64,000 nt of DNA from Burkholderiaceae bacterium (GTDB lineage: Bacteria; Pseudomonadota; Gammaproteobacteria; Burkholderiales; Burkholderiaceae). Positions 19,634 through 28,410 of this stretch are shown piece after piece. Numbering within the stretch: position 1 is the first letter of the stretch; each line of letters starts with the position of its first letter. The DNA lies in contig CANFWB010000003.1 in the NCBI GenBank assembly GCA_947450605.1, positions 1-64,000 on the forward strand, read 5' to 3'. The translations under genes were made by a program, and so were the position numbers. The notes beneath the pieces are model-generated. The model saw only the letters and a program-made list of their open reading frames with translations, did no database searches and had not been told where the DNA came from.

Positions 19634-20280
19634 TTGCCATCCAAAGAGCTGGCGTGATGTGAGTACAGTTTTTTAAATAACTGACGGGTAAATTCTTCAC
19701 ACTCATGTTGGCGTTGATTGGCCATCGCACGTAAACCGCGCCAAGCTGCTAAAGCGGGGATCGCAATGAGGAGGCCAAATGCAGTGTTGTAGAGCGCTAC
19801 TGAAATACCATGCGCCAATTGTTGGGGGCTACCAGCGCCACCGTTAATAGCGCCTTGACTACCAAAGATTTCAATCATGCCGACAACAGTGCCAAAGAGG
19901 CCTAGAAGAGGTGCCACCGTCGCAATCGTTGCCAGGGCGCCCAAATACCGATCGAGCTTCAGCCACGTGGTCTGGGCGCTAGCTTGAAGCTCTTCCAGAG
20001 CAGCCTGTGCCGAACTAGCGGCAACTTTCTCGCGCAAAAGGCAGCCAAACAGTGAGCCGACAGGAGCAAGCTGGCTAATCGCCGTAATTTCAGCGTCAGA
20101 GATGGGTTTTTGCTGGGAAATCGCGTTAGCTGCCTCAAATACCGATTCGAGACTATCTTTGGGAAAGATGTGAATTTGGCGCAAATACCAAGCCCGTTCC
20201 AGAATAATAGCCAGCCCGATAATCGAGATGATGAGTAAAGGCCAAATAGGCCAGCCTGCAGACAGTAAGATTGAGTACAT
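19630..20280 (-). CDS. exbB: ExbB/TolQ-family proton-channel protein
   Basis: 216 residues with three membrane helices: about 10-28, about 110-140 (including LGALATIATVAPLLGLFGTVVGMIEIF) and about 160-180 (GISVALYNTAFGLLIAIPALAAW). It forms the proton-driven motor with the following ExbD-type gene. First gene of the leftward exbB-exbD-lpxK-trm112-kdsB-adk group, divergent from xseA. Confidence 0.9.
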   Translation of the reverse strand: MYSILLSAGWPIWPLLIISIIGLAIILERAWYLRQIHIFPKDSLESVFEAANAISQQKPISDAEITAISQLAPVGSLFGCLLREKVAASSAQAALEELQASAQTTWLKLDRYLGALATIATVAPLLGLFGTVVGMIEIFGSQGAINGGAGSPQQLAHGISVALYNTAFGLLIAIPALAAWRGLRAMANQRQHECEEFTRQLFKKLYSHHASSLDGK

Positions 20281-20594
20281 ATGCTCAGTACTTTAGCTGA
20301 ATTAAAAATGGGGTTTAACAAAGCGTTCCTGTGGATAACTCTGTGCAAAACTTTTGAAGAAATACTTTATAGGTCTTTGGTTAAGCGCTCATGGGCGTTT
20401 TTTTAGGGCAAACCCTAGGAAATCATCATGAATAATAAGTGATATATATCAATGACTTATGTATCCAATGTGGGATTTATCAAAGGTTTTGGGTCAGTAA
20501 TTACTTACTTATCAGGGTTGAAACTAGGGCGAATGTGTTTCTGTGGATATTTATTGACCGCTAAGCCACATGCTTTCGTAGAAAAAGAGAAAAA
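20281..20594. other. Intergenic region between exbB and xseA
   Basis: 314 bases without a protein gene. It contains a consensus DnaA box TGTGGATAA (20330-20338), a one-mismatch copy TGTGGATAT (20542-20550), and two adjacent hairpins (20383-20417), the first followed by a T-run like an intrinsic terminator on the plus strand. No plus-strand gene lies upstream of that terminator, so a small plus-strand transcript is possible. Confidence 0.5.
20383..20404 (+). terminator. Orphan intrinsic terminator-like hairpin
   Basis: AAGCGCT-CATG-GGCGTTT (one G-U pair) followed by further T residues, seven in total. A second hairpin, TAGGG-CAAA-CCCTA (20404-20417), follows at once. There is no plus-strand CDS upstream, as exbB is divergent, so it would end a non-coding RNA or an xseA leader. 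Confidence 0.4.
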
Positions 20595-21821
20595 ATGTCG
20601 GAAATATCAAGAGAAATTCTGAGTGTTGGCGATCTAAACCGTGCCATTGCTAGCTCTTTAGAGGAGCGCTTCGATGCGGTTTGGGTGAGCGGGGAGATTT
20701 CTAATTTCAAGGCCTATGACAGCGGGCACTGGTACTTTTCTCTCAAAGATGAAGAAGGACAGATTCGTTGCGTGATGTTCCGTGGGCGCAATGGCCAGGT
20801 AGGTTTTATGCCTCAATCCGGCGATTTGGTGGAAGTGGCTGCCAATGTGGGGTTTTATGTTCCCCGGGGCGATATTCAGTTGACAGTGCAAAGTATGCGT
20901 CGCGCAGGGATGGGTGGTCTGTATGAAGCCTTCTTAAAGCTCAAAGCCAAGTTAGCAAAAGAGGGTCTATTTGATGTTGAGAATAAGCATCCCATTCCAA
21001 CCCATCCAAGATCGATCGGCATTATTACTTCGCCCCAGGCGGCTGCATTAAAAGATGTGCTGAGCACATTGGCTAGAAGAGCGCCGCATATTCCGATTGT
21101 GATTTATCCAACGCTGGTGCAAGGACCTGACGCACCCGCGGGAATTATTTCTGCTTTGAAGGCTGCTGAAAAAGACAATGCCGTAGATGTTATTTTGTTG
21201 GTGAGGGGTGGTGGAAGTATTGAGGACCTCTGGGCCTTTAACGATGAAAGGTTAGCTTATGCAATTGCTGCTTCGCCTATTCCGATTGTGAGTGGTGTGG
21301 GTCATGAAACCGATGTCACGATCGCTGACTTCGTTGCGGACTTACGTGCACCGACTCCTACAGGGGCGGCAGAATTGGCTGCACCACGACGCGATCAAAT
21401 GTTGCAAGAATTGGATGCCATCATGCAGGCCCTCTTGCAAAGAGTGGGTCAGCGTGTTGAGCGTGAAGCACAAACTTTAGATCAATTAGCTCTGAGATTA
21501 AGTCATGCCTTACCCAATCCTGATCGTATGCGCGAGCAGATCAGTAGTTGGGAGAAGCGACTGAATCAAGCTTGGCTTGTTAGGGTGGAAAGCTGGAAGC
21601 GTGATCAAGCTCACTTCCAGTCACAACTTGAAATGCTTAATCCCCAGCGAACCCTAGAGCGTGGTTATGCAGTCATTCTGAGTAACAAGGTGAACTCCAA
21701 AGAAGAGCAAGCAATGCATGCGGTGCGAAATCCGATTGAGCTCAATACCGAGAGCCTATTTGAGGTGCGCCTAGCGGAGGGGCTGGTAGAGGTGGAGTTT
21801 TCGAGGGTTAAAGAGAGATAG
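20595..21821 (+). CDS. xseA: Exodeoxyribonuclease VII large subunit
   Basis: Large subunit of the processive single-strand exonuclease. 408 residues: an OB-fold at about 10-115 (VWVSGEISNFKAYDSGHWYFSLKD), then the catalytic domain with GIITSPQAAALKDVLSTL, LLVRGGGSIEDLWAFNDE, PIVSGVGHETDVTIADFVADLRAPTPTGAAEL, a long helical region and a C-terminal ERGYAVIL segment. The small subunit gene xseB is not in the window. Converges on a HigA gene. Confidence 0.96.
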   Translation: MSEISREILSVGDLNRAIASSLEERFDAVWVSGEISNFKAYDSGHWYFSLKDEEGQIRCVMFRGRNGQVGFMPQSGDLVEVAANVGFYVPRGDIQLTVQSMRRAGMGGLYEAFLKLKAKLAKEGLFDVENKHPIPTHPRSIGIITSPQAAALKDVLSTLARRAPHIPIVIYPTLVQGPDAPAGIISALKAAEKDNAVDVILLVRGGGSIEDLWAFNDERLAYAIAASPIPIVSGVGHETDVTIADFVADLRAPTPTGAAELAAPRRDQMLQELDAIMQALLQRVGQRVEREAQTLDQLALRLSHALPNPDRMREQISSWEKRLNQAWLVRVESWKRDQAHFQSQLEMLNPQRTLERGYAVILSNKVNSKEEQAMHAVRNPIELNTESLFEVRLAEGLVEVEFSRVKER

Positions 21822-21840
21822 CCTTTTAGTGGGAGCTTGA

Positions 21841-22263
21841 TTAATGGGCGCGCTCAAAAAATACTCCTACCGGCACCTTAAATCGTTTTGCCAAAGAATG
21901 AATTTGGCGGACATTAAGTTCGCGAGCGCCAGAAAGAATTTGAGAGACAACACTTTGATTGCCGACCTCTGGTAAATCGGATTGCTTGAGTCCATGCTCT
22001 TCCATCAAAAAAGAAAGAAGTGCCTGAGGTTTTGCATCTGGCACATTAAAGTACTCCAAATCATAAGCTCGAATTAATTCACTTGTAAGTTCAAATAAAT
22101 TAAGAAGAGGATGTTTTTTGGATGGACCGATGACATCACTCAACATGTCGGCGAGCTCAACCATCTTCCGGTATTGCTTTTCGGAATGAATGGGGCTGAG
22201 ATCAATCGTCTTTTCGAGAGCTTCCCAAGCTTTTTGAAGATCATTTAAATTCATTATTTCCAC
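21841..22263 (-). CDS. higA: HigA antitoxin with C-terminal helix-turn-helix
   Basis: 140 residues: helical N-terminal region (LNDLQKAWEALEKTIDLSPIHSEKQYRKM), then a Cro-type helix-turn-helix at about 85-135 (LMEEHGLKQSDLPEVG and VVSQILSGARELNVRQIHSLAKRF). This is the long HigA type paired with the HigB family encoded just upstream. The start overlaps the toxin end by 10 bases. Likely autorepressor at the palindrome upstream of the toxin gene. Confidence 0.88.
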   Translation of the reverse strand: MEIMNLNDLQKAWEALEKTIDLSPIHSEKQYRKMVELADMLSDVIGPSKKHPLLNLFELTSELIRAYDLEYFNVPDAKPQALLSFLMEEHGLKQSDLPEVGNQSVVSQILSGARELNVRQIHSLAKRFKVPVGVFFERAH

Positions 22264-22538
22264 CCATCTTTGTCATAGTCTTTATGAGTTAAAACGGCCT
22301 TTATATAACAAATCTGCCTTTCAAACTGGAGGTAAGCTACAAGGCGATATTTATTTCTACAAATGTTAAATACATACAAATCTCGTACCTTGTCTGCTGA
22401 TGAAAAAACTTGCCTTACTTCCGCAAAGTTCTTAAAAAAACCAAATTCCATCAACTTTCGCCAAGTCTGAAGTGATTCCTGAGAATCTCTATGTTTAGCT
22501 GAAAATTCAAGTAGTCGACGATTTGTAATGACTCTCAT
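22254..22538 (-). CDS. higB: HigB-family mRNA interferase toxin
   Basis: 94 residues from the ATG at 22538 (MRVITNRRLLEFSAKHRDSQ). The pattern RLLEFSAKHRDSQESLQTWRK, VRDLYVFNICRNKYRLVAYLQFERQICYIKAVLTHKDYDKDGWK is that of the ribosome-dependent HigB toxins. The frame stays open another 50 codons upstream, but that extension crosses the operator palindrome and lacks family features. It is followed by its antitoxin in a coupled overlap. Confidence 0.9.
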   Translation of the reverse strand: MRVITNRRLLEFSAKHRDSQESLQTWRKLMEFGFFKNFAEVRQVFSSADKVRDLYVFNICRNKYRLVAYLQFERQICYIKAVLTHKDYDKDGWK

Positions 22539-22545
22539 AAAATAA

Positions 22546-22568
22546 TTATATTGCAAATTGCAATATAA
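22546..22568. promoter_or_regulatory. 23-bp operator palindrome between divergent higBA and an orphan higA
   Basis: Two perfect 11-bp arms (TTATATTGCAA and its complement) around one central base. The site begins 8 bases before the higB start and 90 bases before the orphan HigA-like start. Its position and symmetry are those of an autoregulatory operator. Confidence 0.75.
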
Positions 22569-22657
22569 GGAGTAATTAAAGCATAACCTTATTCTTACAA
22601 GTGCATAATAAAAAACTAAAATTAAGGCATCAACCTCAAGGACAAAAGGTGGGAAAA

Positions 22658-22933
22658 ATGCACAATCCGTCACACCCTGGATTGACAATTAAAGAGGATA
22701 TTCTCCCCGCCCTCGGCATAAGTGTGACTGAGGCTGCAGAGCAACTAGGGGTTACGCAAACTGCACTTACGCATCTAATTAATGGGAGGGCTGCCATTTC
22801 TCCCGAAATGGCTATACGTATTGAGAGATGGTTGGGTGTTAAAAACGGTGGCAGTGCTAATGCTTGGCTGAGTCAGCAGGCCGCATATGATCGGTGGCAA
22901 AAAAGCGCGCCGGGTTTAAAAAAGCGCAACTAA
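22658..22933 (+). CDS. HigA-family DNA-binding antitoxin without an adjacent toxin
   Basis: 91 residues from the ATG at 22658, which has an AAAGGTGGG ribosome site. [32 protein letters not shown] is the classic start of the short HigA/VapI family. The helix-turn-helix continues with [25 protein letters not shown]. In normal loci a RelE-type toxin gene of about 90 codons precedes it; here only about 90 bases separate it from the shared palindrome, so the toxin is absent. It may be a solitary regulator or the relic of a second module. Converges on murB. Confidence 0.85.
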   Translation: MHNPSHPGLTIKEDILPALGISVTEAAEQLGVTQTALTHLINGRAAISPEMAIRIERWLGVKNGGSANAWLSQQAAYDRWQKSAPGLKKRN

Positions 22934-22963
22934 ATTGAATTTAGTGAAATTGCCAAAATTTCT

Positions 22964-24004
22964 TTACAGAATATTTGGCTCAATTTCAAGTTGCACATTA
23001 AATTTACCCGCAACTTCCTCTTGGATACTTTTTGCTAAATTCAGGATGTCAGTGGCTTTGCCGTCGCCATGATTGACCAGTACCAATGCTTGGTTTTCAT
23101 AAACGCCCACAGAGCCAACGCGCTTGCCTTTAAAGCCGCATTGATCAATGAGCCAACCAGCGGCTAGCTTGCGTTTGCCAGGAGTATCTGGGTAAGAAAC
23201 TAGGTTTGGAAATTGTTGAATTAACAATTCGTATTGCTCATTGCACACAATCGGGTTTTGGAAAAAACTTCCAGCATTACCAATCACTTTGGGGTCTGGT
23301 AACTTCTTCGATCGGATAGCGCACACCGCATCAAAAACTTGCTTAGCATTTGGAGGATTTTTTTGTTCAGAGAACTGCTTTGCTAGATCGGCATATTGAA
23401 GTCGCGCTTGCCAAGCATTGGGGATTTTAAAAACGACCTTTGTCACGATAAACCGATTGGGATGTTGCTTGAAGTAGCTATCGCGATAGGCGAATTGGCA
23501 TGCAGCTTGCGGGAGGGTGACAAAGGCATGGGTCGCAGAATCAAACGCTTCGATATTGTCTATATATTCCCCGACCTCAACACCATAGGCACCAATGTTT
23601 TGAATGGGCGCGGCCCCAACGGTTCCAGGTATGAGTGCGAGGTTCTCGAGTCCTGGTAGATTGTGATCTAGCGTCCAAGCAACGAATTCATGCCAATTGA
23701 CGCCTGCACCAATAGCTACCCACGTATTCTGGTCATCTGACTTGATTAGCTCTTGACCCAAAATATTGATCAGCAGCGTAGCGCCAGGCAATTGGTCTGG
23801 AAGAATCACATTGCTGCCACCGCCTAATACACGCCAGGCCAGTTTCTGATTACCAAGCTCTTCCACTAGTCTTGGCAATTGATCGCTAGAGGAGATTTCG
23901 TAAGCAAGCTCCGCTGTCGAATCTAGCCCAAAGCTATTCCGGTGCTTGAGCCCCATGTTGGGAGTCAATTTTGCTGGTTGGGGCGCATTTTTCGCGGAGT
24001 TCAT
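22964..24004 (-). CDS. murB: UDP-N-acetylenolpyruvoylglucosamine reductase
   Basis: FAD enzyme forming UDP-N-acetylmuramate for peptidoglycan. 346 residues, type I: FAD-binding ARVLGGGSNVILPDQ-like segment, GTVGAAPIQNIGAYGVEVG, AYRDSYFK, the catalytic Ser in GNAGSFFQNP and the C-terminal LEIEPNIL with the active-site Glu. Monocistronic by position, divergent from the YajQ gene. Confidence 0.96.
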   Translation of the reverse strand: MNSAKNAPQPAKLTPNMGLKHRNSFGLDSTAELAYEISSSDQLPRLVEELGNQKLAWRVLGGGSNVILPDQLPGATLLINILGQELIKSDDQNTWVAIGAGVNWHEFVAWTLDHNLPGLENLALIPGTVGAAPIQNIGAYGVEVGEYIDNIEAFDSATHAFVTLPQAACQFAYRDSYFKQHPNRFIVTKVVFKIPNAWQARLQYADLAKQFSEQKNPPNAKQVFDAVCAIRSKKLPDPKVIGNAGSFFQNPIVCNEQYELLIQQFPNLVSYPDTPGKRKLAAGWLIDQCGFKGKRVGSVGVYENQALVLVNHGDGKATDILNLAKSIQEEVAGKFNVQLEIEPNIL

Positions 24005-24122
24005 GCCACAATCTTATTCGTGTTCGAGTTTCTGGCAGTAATTTATAGGAAAACTTGAAAAGTAACAAAGCAACATATGCAATTTGCCAATTCATTGATG
24101 AAGATTATTTAAGGAGTTTGAG

Positions 24123-24608
24123 ATGCCCTCATTTGACGTAGTGTGTGAGCCAGACATGATTGAGTTGAAAAACGCGATCGAGCAATCTAATAAAGAGATT
24201 ACCAATCGTTTTGACTTTAAGGGTTCTGATAGCCGCGTTGAGCAAAAGGACGAGACCTTGATCTTGTTTGGCGATGATGACTTCAAATTGGGTCAAGTAC
24301 GCGATGTCTTATACGGCAAGATGGCTAAGCGTAATGTGGACGTGCGTTATCTGAAAGATGATAAAAAAGAGACTATCGGTAGCGATAAGCGCAAGCAAAC
24401 GATGAAAATTCAAAAAGGGATTACGTCGGAGTTGGCTAAAAAGGTGGTCCGCATCATTAAAGACAGCAAGATTAAGGTTCAAGCCAGTATTCAGGGTGAT
24501 GCAGTGCGCGTCACAGGTACTAAGCGCGATGATTTGCAAGAAACTATGGCAATGCTTAAGAAAGAAGTAACTGAGGCGCCATTGGGCTTTAATAACTTCC
24601 GTGACTAA
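24123..24608 (+). CDS. YajQ family cyclic-di-GMP-binding protein
   Basis: 161 residues of the UPF0234/DUF520 family: starts [21 protein letters not shown], contains [21 protein letters not shown] and ends [10 protein letters not shown]. Homologues bind nucleotides or c-di-GMP and, with a LysR partner in Xanthomonas, affect transcription. A strong AAGGAG site precedes it. Its end overlaps the xerD start. Confidence 0.93.
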   Translation: MPSFDVVCEPDMIELKNAIEQSNKEITNRFDFKGSDSRVEQKDETLILFGDDDFKLGQVRDVLYGKMAKRNVDVRYLKDDKKETIGSDKRKQTMKIQKGITSELAKKVVRIIKDSKIKVQASIQGDAVRVTGTKRDDLQETMAMLKKEVTEAPLGFNNFRD

Positions 24609-25536
24609 TGTAGCTGGCCCTGCAGCTAGCGCTGCCATTCCACTAACAAGCCAAGAGGCGATTGAGCGTTTCTGCGACGCTTGTTGGTTGGAGGATGGGT
24701 TGGCAAAAAACAGCCTGTCTGCCTATCGCCGAGACCTCTTACTCTTAGCTCAGTGGCTCCAAAAGGACTCAGGCACTGATCTTTATGCGGTAACTGAAAA
24801 AGATCTCACTGCTTACATTGCGCATCGACGCGCTGATAAAGCCACTACTGCAAATCGCCGTTTAACCGTCTTCAAGCGGTTTTATCGCCATGCTCTGCGC
24901 ATGAATTTGGTTAAAAGTGATCCTTGCATAGGCTTGCGTGCTGCAAAGCAAGCATTGCGTTTCCCTAAAACCTTAAGCGAAGATCAGGTCACATCTTTGC
25001 TCAATGCCCCTGACGTGGAAACTTCTTTAGGATTGCGCGATCGCACCATGTTGGAGTTGATGTATGCCAGTGGCTTGCGTGTATCAGAAATTGTGGCCCT
25101 AAAGACTGTCGCTCTAGGATTAAATGAGGGCGTGATTCGGGTGGTGAATGGTAAGGGCGGTAAAGAGCGCTTAGTGCCATTTGGTGGTGAAGCGGGCCAG
25201 TGGTTGCGCCGCTATTTAGCAGATGCCAGAACACCATTGCTAGAAGGTAAAACATCCGATGCCGTGTTCATTGGGCGCCATACCGGAACGGGTCTAAGCC
25301 GCCAGGCCTTCTGGGTACTAATAAAGCGCTATGCCACGATTGCCAATATTCCTGTGGCTTTATCCCCGCACACCCTACGTCATGCCTTTGCTACCCATTT
25401 GCTCAACCATGGTGCCGATTTGAGGGTGGTGCAGCTCCTTTTGGGCCATGCTGATATCTCGACAACTCAGATCTATACCCATGTGGCTAGAGAACGTCTT
25501 AAATCCATTCATCAGCAGCATCACCCTAGGGGGTAG
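24601..25536 (+). CDS. xerD: Site-specific tyrosine recombinase XerD
   Basis: 311 residues with GTG start overlapping yajQ by 8 bases. N-terminal SAM-like core-binding domain (about 15-105: [29 protein letters not shown]), catalytic domain with Arg in [12 protein letters not shown], Lys in [10 protein letters not shown], the HxxR motif in [12 protein letters not shown], His in [11 protein letters not shown] and nucleophile Tyr in [10 protein letters not shown]. Resolves chromosome dimers at dif with XerC and FtsK. No phage genes are near, so a housekeeping XerD is the best reading. Confidence 0.93.
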   Translation: MTNVAGPAASAAIPLTSQEAIERFCDACWLEDGLAKNSLSAYRRDLLLLAQWLQKDSGTDLYAVTEKDLTAYIAHRRADKATTANRRLTVFKRFYRHALRMNLVKSDPCIGLRAAKQALRFPKTLSEDQVTSLLNAPDVETSLGLRDRTMLELMYASGLRVSEIVALKTVALGLNEGVIRVVNGKGGKERLVPFGGEAGQWLRRYLADARTPLLEGKTSDAVFIGRHTGTGLSRQAFWVLIKRYATIANIPVALSPHTLRHAFATHLLNHGADLRVVQLLLGHADISTTQIYTHVARERLKSIHQQHHPRG

Positions 25537-25619
25537 GGGCAGCTAAGCTGCTGAGGTCTCCTACGTGCTGTTATGCCTTGCTATCAAGCAATACTTTAAT
25601 AAGTGTTTAAGATAGCACC

Positions 25620-26255
25620 ATGAATTTCACCTTAGACCTGTTGCTCATTCCGCTTGCCTACCTCATCGGCTCAATCTCTTTTGCGGTAGTGGTGAGTAAG
25701 TGCATGCGCTTGCCCGACCCCCATTCTTACGGCTCAGGTAATCCCGGCGCTACGAATGTTCTACGCACTGGTAATAAGTTGGCAGCTGTTCTCACCTTAA
25801 TGGGGGATGCGCTCAAGGGGTATTTCGCTGTCATGTTGGCGCGCGTGCTTTTGGGCGATGAGTCCCTGACGTCGACACTCCACTCTTGGTTATTGTGTGG
25901 TGTCGTGATTGCCGTCTTCTTGGGCCATGTGTTTCCTCTATTTCATGGGTTTAAGGGTGGCAAGGGCGTGGCTACAGCTTGCGGTATCTTGTTCGGTATT
26001 AACTGGATCTTGGGATTGGCCACATTGGCTACTTGGGTCATTGTGGCAAGGTTTATGCGCTACTCATCATTGGCAGCATTGGCTGCAGCAGTATTCGGCC
26101 CCATCTACTTTGTATTCTTATTTGGTTTTCAGCCAATGGGTCTTGCGCTCTTAGTGGTTTGCCTTTTATTGATCTGGCGCCATCGCAGCAATATCCGCAA
26201 TTTGATGAACGGCACAGAGAGTCGAATTGGCTCCAAGAAAACAGGGCAATCATGA
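25620..26255 (+). CDS. plsY: Acyl-phosphate glycerol-3-phosphate acyltransferase
   Basis: Inner-membrane enzyme of 211 residues with several membrane helices, making lysophosphatidate from acyl-phosphate. The three PlsY motifs are visible: [36 protein letters not shown] and the C-terminal [11 protein letters not shown]. The stop codon overlaps the next ATG (ATGA). Confidence 0.95.
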   Translation: MNFTLDLLLIPLAYLIGSISFAVVVSKCMRLPDPHSYGSGNPGATNVLRTGNKLAAVLTLMGDALKGYFAVMLARVLLGDESLTSTLHSWLLCGVVIAVFLGHVFPLFHGFKGGKGVATACGILFGINWILGLATLATWVIVARFMRYSSLAALAAAVFGPIYFVFLFGFQPMGLALLVVCLLLIWRHRSNIRNLMNGTESRIGSKKTGQS

Positions 26256-26623
26256 CCATCGCTTATTGGTGTGTTCTTTTCATGGGCTTGTTCCCTTATG
26301 TTGCGGCCGGCATTGCCAAAAAGGGATTTGAGGGTTACGACAACGGTATGCCAAGACAGTGGCTTGCCAAGCAGACAGGTTTTCGGGCGCGTGCCAATGC
26401 CGCACAAGCTAATCTTTTTGAATCGCTCCCCCTCTTTTTTGCTGCGGTGATCATTGCGCACATATCCAATGCGTCGCAACAAAGAGTAGACCTACTTGCA
26501 CTTGGATTTGTGGCGGCACGTATTGCCTATGCCATTTGCTATGTAGGCAATTGGCCCACTGTAAGATCGATTGTTTGGCTCGCTGGCATGGCTTGCGTGA
26601 TAACGATCTTCTTTCAGATCTAG
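26252..26623 (+). CDS. MAPEG family membrane protein
   Basis: 123 residues from the ATG overlapping the plsY stop. Four hydrophobic helices and the family pattern [35 protein letters not shown], which is the Glu/Asn-containing second-helix signature of bacterial MAPEG proteins (YecN/inner-membrane group). The function of bacterial members of this type is largely unknown. A longer frame upstream lies inside plsY and is not used. Confidence 0.88.
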   Translation: MTIAYWCVLFMGLFPYVAAGIAKKGFEGYDNGMPRQWLAKQTGFRARANAAQANLFESLPLFFAAVIIAHISNASQQRVDLLALGFVAARIAYAICYVGNWPTVRSIVWLAGMACVITIFFQI

Positions 26624-26691
26624 CAAAGTCCACAAAGCACCAATCAGAGTATTAAAAAGTACTTAAAAATCATTAACGAGACAAAACATTC

Positions 26692-27471
26692 ATGGCGATT
26701 AAAAACACTCCTACTAAAAAAACCACAAGCGCCAAGCCTGTGAAGACGGCTGTAGGGCCCCCTGTAAAAAAAGTTGCAGTAAAAAAGACTGATGCTGGCA
26801 CACCTTTGTCTGTGGTGATTCGCCGTCGCATCGAGGCTCAAAAAGCGCGCTTTCATGCGAATGACAATATCTCCGCTTTTATCAAGCCAGGTGAGTTAGA
26901 GAGCTTGGTTGATGAGGTAGCAGGGAAGATGCAGGCAGTGCTAGAGAGTTTAGTCATTGACACTGAGAGTGATCACAATACAAAAAATACCAGTCAACGT
27001 GTAGCAAAAATGTTTGTTAAAGAAGTATTTAATGGTCGCTACGTTGAGCAGCCAACTCTTACTAAATTTCCCAATGTGAGCAAATTAAATGAGTTGATGA
27101 TCATTGGCCCTATCACTGTACGCAGTGCTTGCTCCCACCATCTTTGCCCCATCATGGGCCGCATTTGGATTGGGGTTCTCCCAAGCAAAGAGTCGGCACT
27201 GATTGGTCTGTCAAAATATTCACGCTTAACTGAATGGGTGATGTGCCGCCCACAAATTCAGGAAGAGGCGGTAGTGGAGTTGGCCGACATGCTGGAGAGA
27301 AAAATCAAGCCCATTGGTGTTGCCATCGTGATGGATGCGGATCATTTCTGCATGCAATGGCGTGGCGTTAAAGATCGTGATTCAAAGATGGTCAACAGCG
27401 TGATGCGCGGAGCCTTCTTAAAAGACTCTAATTTGCGCAGAGAGTTTTTATCTCTGCTTGAGAGAAGATAA
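26692..27471 (+). CDS. folE: GTP cyclohydrolase I
   Basis: First step of folate synthesis: GTP to 7,8-dihydroneopterin triphosphate. 259 residues: a Lys/Thr/Ala/Pro-rich N-terminal extension (1-50), then the catalytic domain with TSQRVAKMFVKEVFNG, the zinc site CSHHLCPIMG, GLSKYSRLTEWV and DADHFCMQWRGVKD. The core is somewhat diverged from the common CEHHLLPF form. The basic extension is low complexity and probably disordered. Confidence 0.9.
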   Translation: MAIKNTPTKKTTSAKPVKTAVGPPVKKVAVKKTDAGTPLSVVIRRRIEAQKARFHANDNISAFIKPGELESLVDEVAGKMQAVLESLVIDTESDHNTKNTSQRVAKMFVKEVFNGRYVEQPTLTKFPNVSKLNELMIIGPITVRSACSHHLCPIMGRIWIGVLPSKESALIGLSKYSRLTEWVMCRPQIQEEAVVELADMLERKIKPIGVAIVMDADHFCMQWRGVKDRDSKMVNSVMRGAFLKDSNLRREFLSLLERR

Positions 27472-27480
27472 AGTTAGTAG

Positions 27481-27714
27481 ATGAGAGCTTACGCTTCAAT
27501 GCAAGCCCTGCTCAAAGCCACAGCCAGTTTCTTGATTGCTGCTACTTTATTTGCATGCTCCTCGTATCCTGATATCAATAGCGATCCCGCCAAGAACAAT
27601 AAGGCCACCTTTCAGCGTGATGCTCTGGAATGCGCCCAGTCCTACCCGGAGGCTGGGTCAGGGGTGCACATTAAGCAGCGAATTAGCTGTATGAATATCA
27701 AGGGATGGCATTAA
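27481..27714 (+). CDS. Small secreted lipoprotein of unknown function
   Basis: 77 residues. Signal peptide with hydrophobic core (FLIAATLFA) and lipobox LFAC, giving Cys26 as the acylated residue, followed by SSYPDINSDPAKN. The mature part is about 52 residues, with two further Cys (in LECAQ and ISCMN) that could form a disulfide. It starts 9 bases after folE. I do not recognise a family. Confidence 0.7.
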   Translation: MRAYASMQALLKATASFLIAATLFACSSYPDINSDPAKNNKATFQRDALECAQSYPEAGSGVHIKQRISCMNIKGWH

Positions 27715-27764
27715 TCTGTTCGGGTGATCTCTGACTTATTGAGCGTGATGCCATATTTTATTCT

Positions 27765-27781
27765 TTGAGAACAATTCTCAA
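27765..27781 (+). promoter_or_regulatory. Fur-like palindromic box upstream of the HiPIP gene
   Basis: TTGAGAA-CAA-TTCTCAA is a perfect inverted repeat. Its core TGAGAAC-A-ATTCTCA (27766-27780) differs at one base from the 7-1-7 TGAGAAT-N-ATTCTCA form common in Fur boxes. It lies 113 bases before the ATG of an iron-sulfur protein gene, so iron-responsive control is a reasonable inference. Confidence 0.5.
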
Positions 27782-27893
27782 CAAAATCATCAATTAAATC
27801 AATTGCTTACATTGGTCATAGTTGAGTAATTTGATCTGCTCTATGATCCAATCTAATATCAATTTTTGTTCTATCTCACCCTCTGGAGTCCAT

Positions 27894-28202
27894 ATGAAAA
27901 ATAGTCGTCGCCAATTTATGATTTTGTCCGCTGCTGGTGCTTGCACCTTGGCTTTGAACGGTAAAGTTCAGGCTCAAGCGATGGTTGCTGAAACTGATCC
28001 ACAGGCTGCTGCTTTAGGTTACAAGGCGAACGCTACTACTGTAGATAAAGCAAAGTACGCTAAATACGCTGCTGGTCAAGAGTGCGATAACTGCGCCTTG
28101 TTCCAGGGTAAAGTTGGTGCTGCTGCTGGTGGTTGCTCACTGTTTGCTGGTAAGCAAGTTGCTGGTAAAGGCTGGTGCTCTGCTTACGCCAAGAAGGCTT
28201 AG
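27894..28202 (+). CDS. High-potential iron-sulfur protein (HiPIP)
   Basis: 102 residues from the ATG at 27894, preceded by a CTGGAG ribosome site. The N-terminus SRRQFMILSAAGACTLAL is a Tat-type signal (RR pair followed by a hydrophobic stretch), with likely cleavage near VQAQA. Four cysteines at 64, 67, 81 and 95 (CxxC-x13-C-x13-C) match the HiPIP [4Fe-4S] site, and Tyr43 is in the typical LGYKANATTVD segment. A periplasmic one-electron carrier; its redox partners are not in the window. Confidence 0.93.
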   Translation: MKNSRRQFMILSAAGACTLALNGKVQAQAMVAETDPQAAALGYKANATTVDKAKYAKYAAGQECDNCALFQGKVGAAAGGCSLFAGKQVAGKGWCSAYAKKA

Positions 28203-28244
28203 TTTTTTAGCGGTTGCTTATTCAAGTTGTAGTTTGGAAATCTT

Positions 28245-28268
28245 AAAGCCCATCATTGATGGGCTTTT
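28245..28268 (+). terminator. Intrinsic terminator after HiPIP
   Basis: Stem AAAGCCCATCA with its complement around a minimal loop, followed by a T-run, 43 bases past the HiPIP stop. Confidence 0.9.
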
Positions 28269-28410
28269 TCACAAACAAGCAAATTATCGACTGCTTTTTA
28301 AGTGGTCATTACCCTGCAAGATGGGCACTAAAGCTTATATTCCCAATGCATAGAATTTGTGGCGAACTAAATATTTTTTCAACCTGCCAATTAACATTAA
28401 CCATCAAATA

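Noticed and set aside
20330-20550. Chromosome replication origin
   Set aside because: Only two DnaA boxes, no AT-rich unwinding region of note and no dnaA, dnaN or rpmH nearby.
22254-22688. Longer HigB frame starting at 22688
   Set aside because: The extra 50 codons cross the operator palindrome and have no HigB family features; the ATG at 22538 gives the normal 94-residue toxin.
24601-25536. Phage or island integrase
   Set aside because: The protein is a full-length XerD-type recombinase among housekeeping genes, with no phage genes, att repeats or tRNA next to it.
26033-26251. N-terminal extension of the MAPEG protein
   Set aside because: The extra 73 codons lie wholly within plsY in another frame; the ATG in the ATGA overlap gives the family's normal length.
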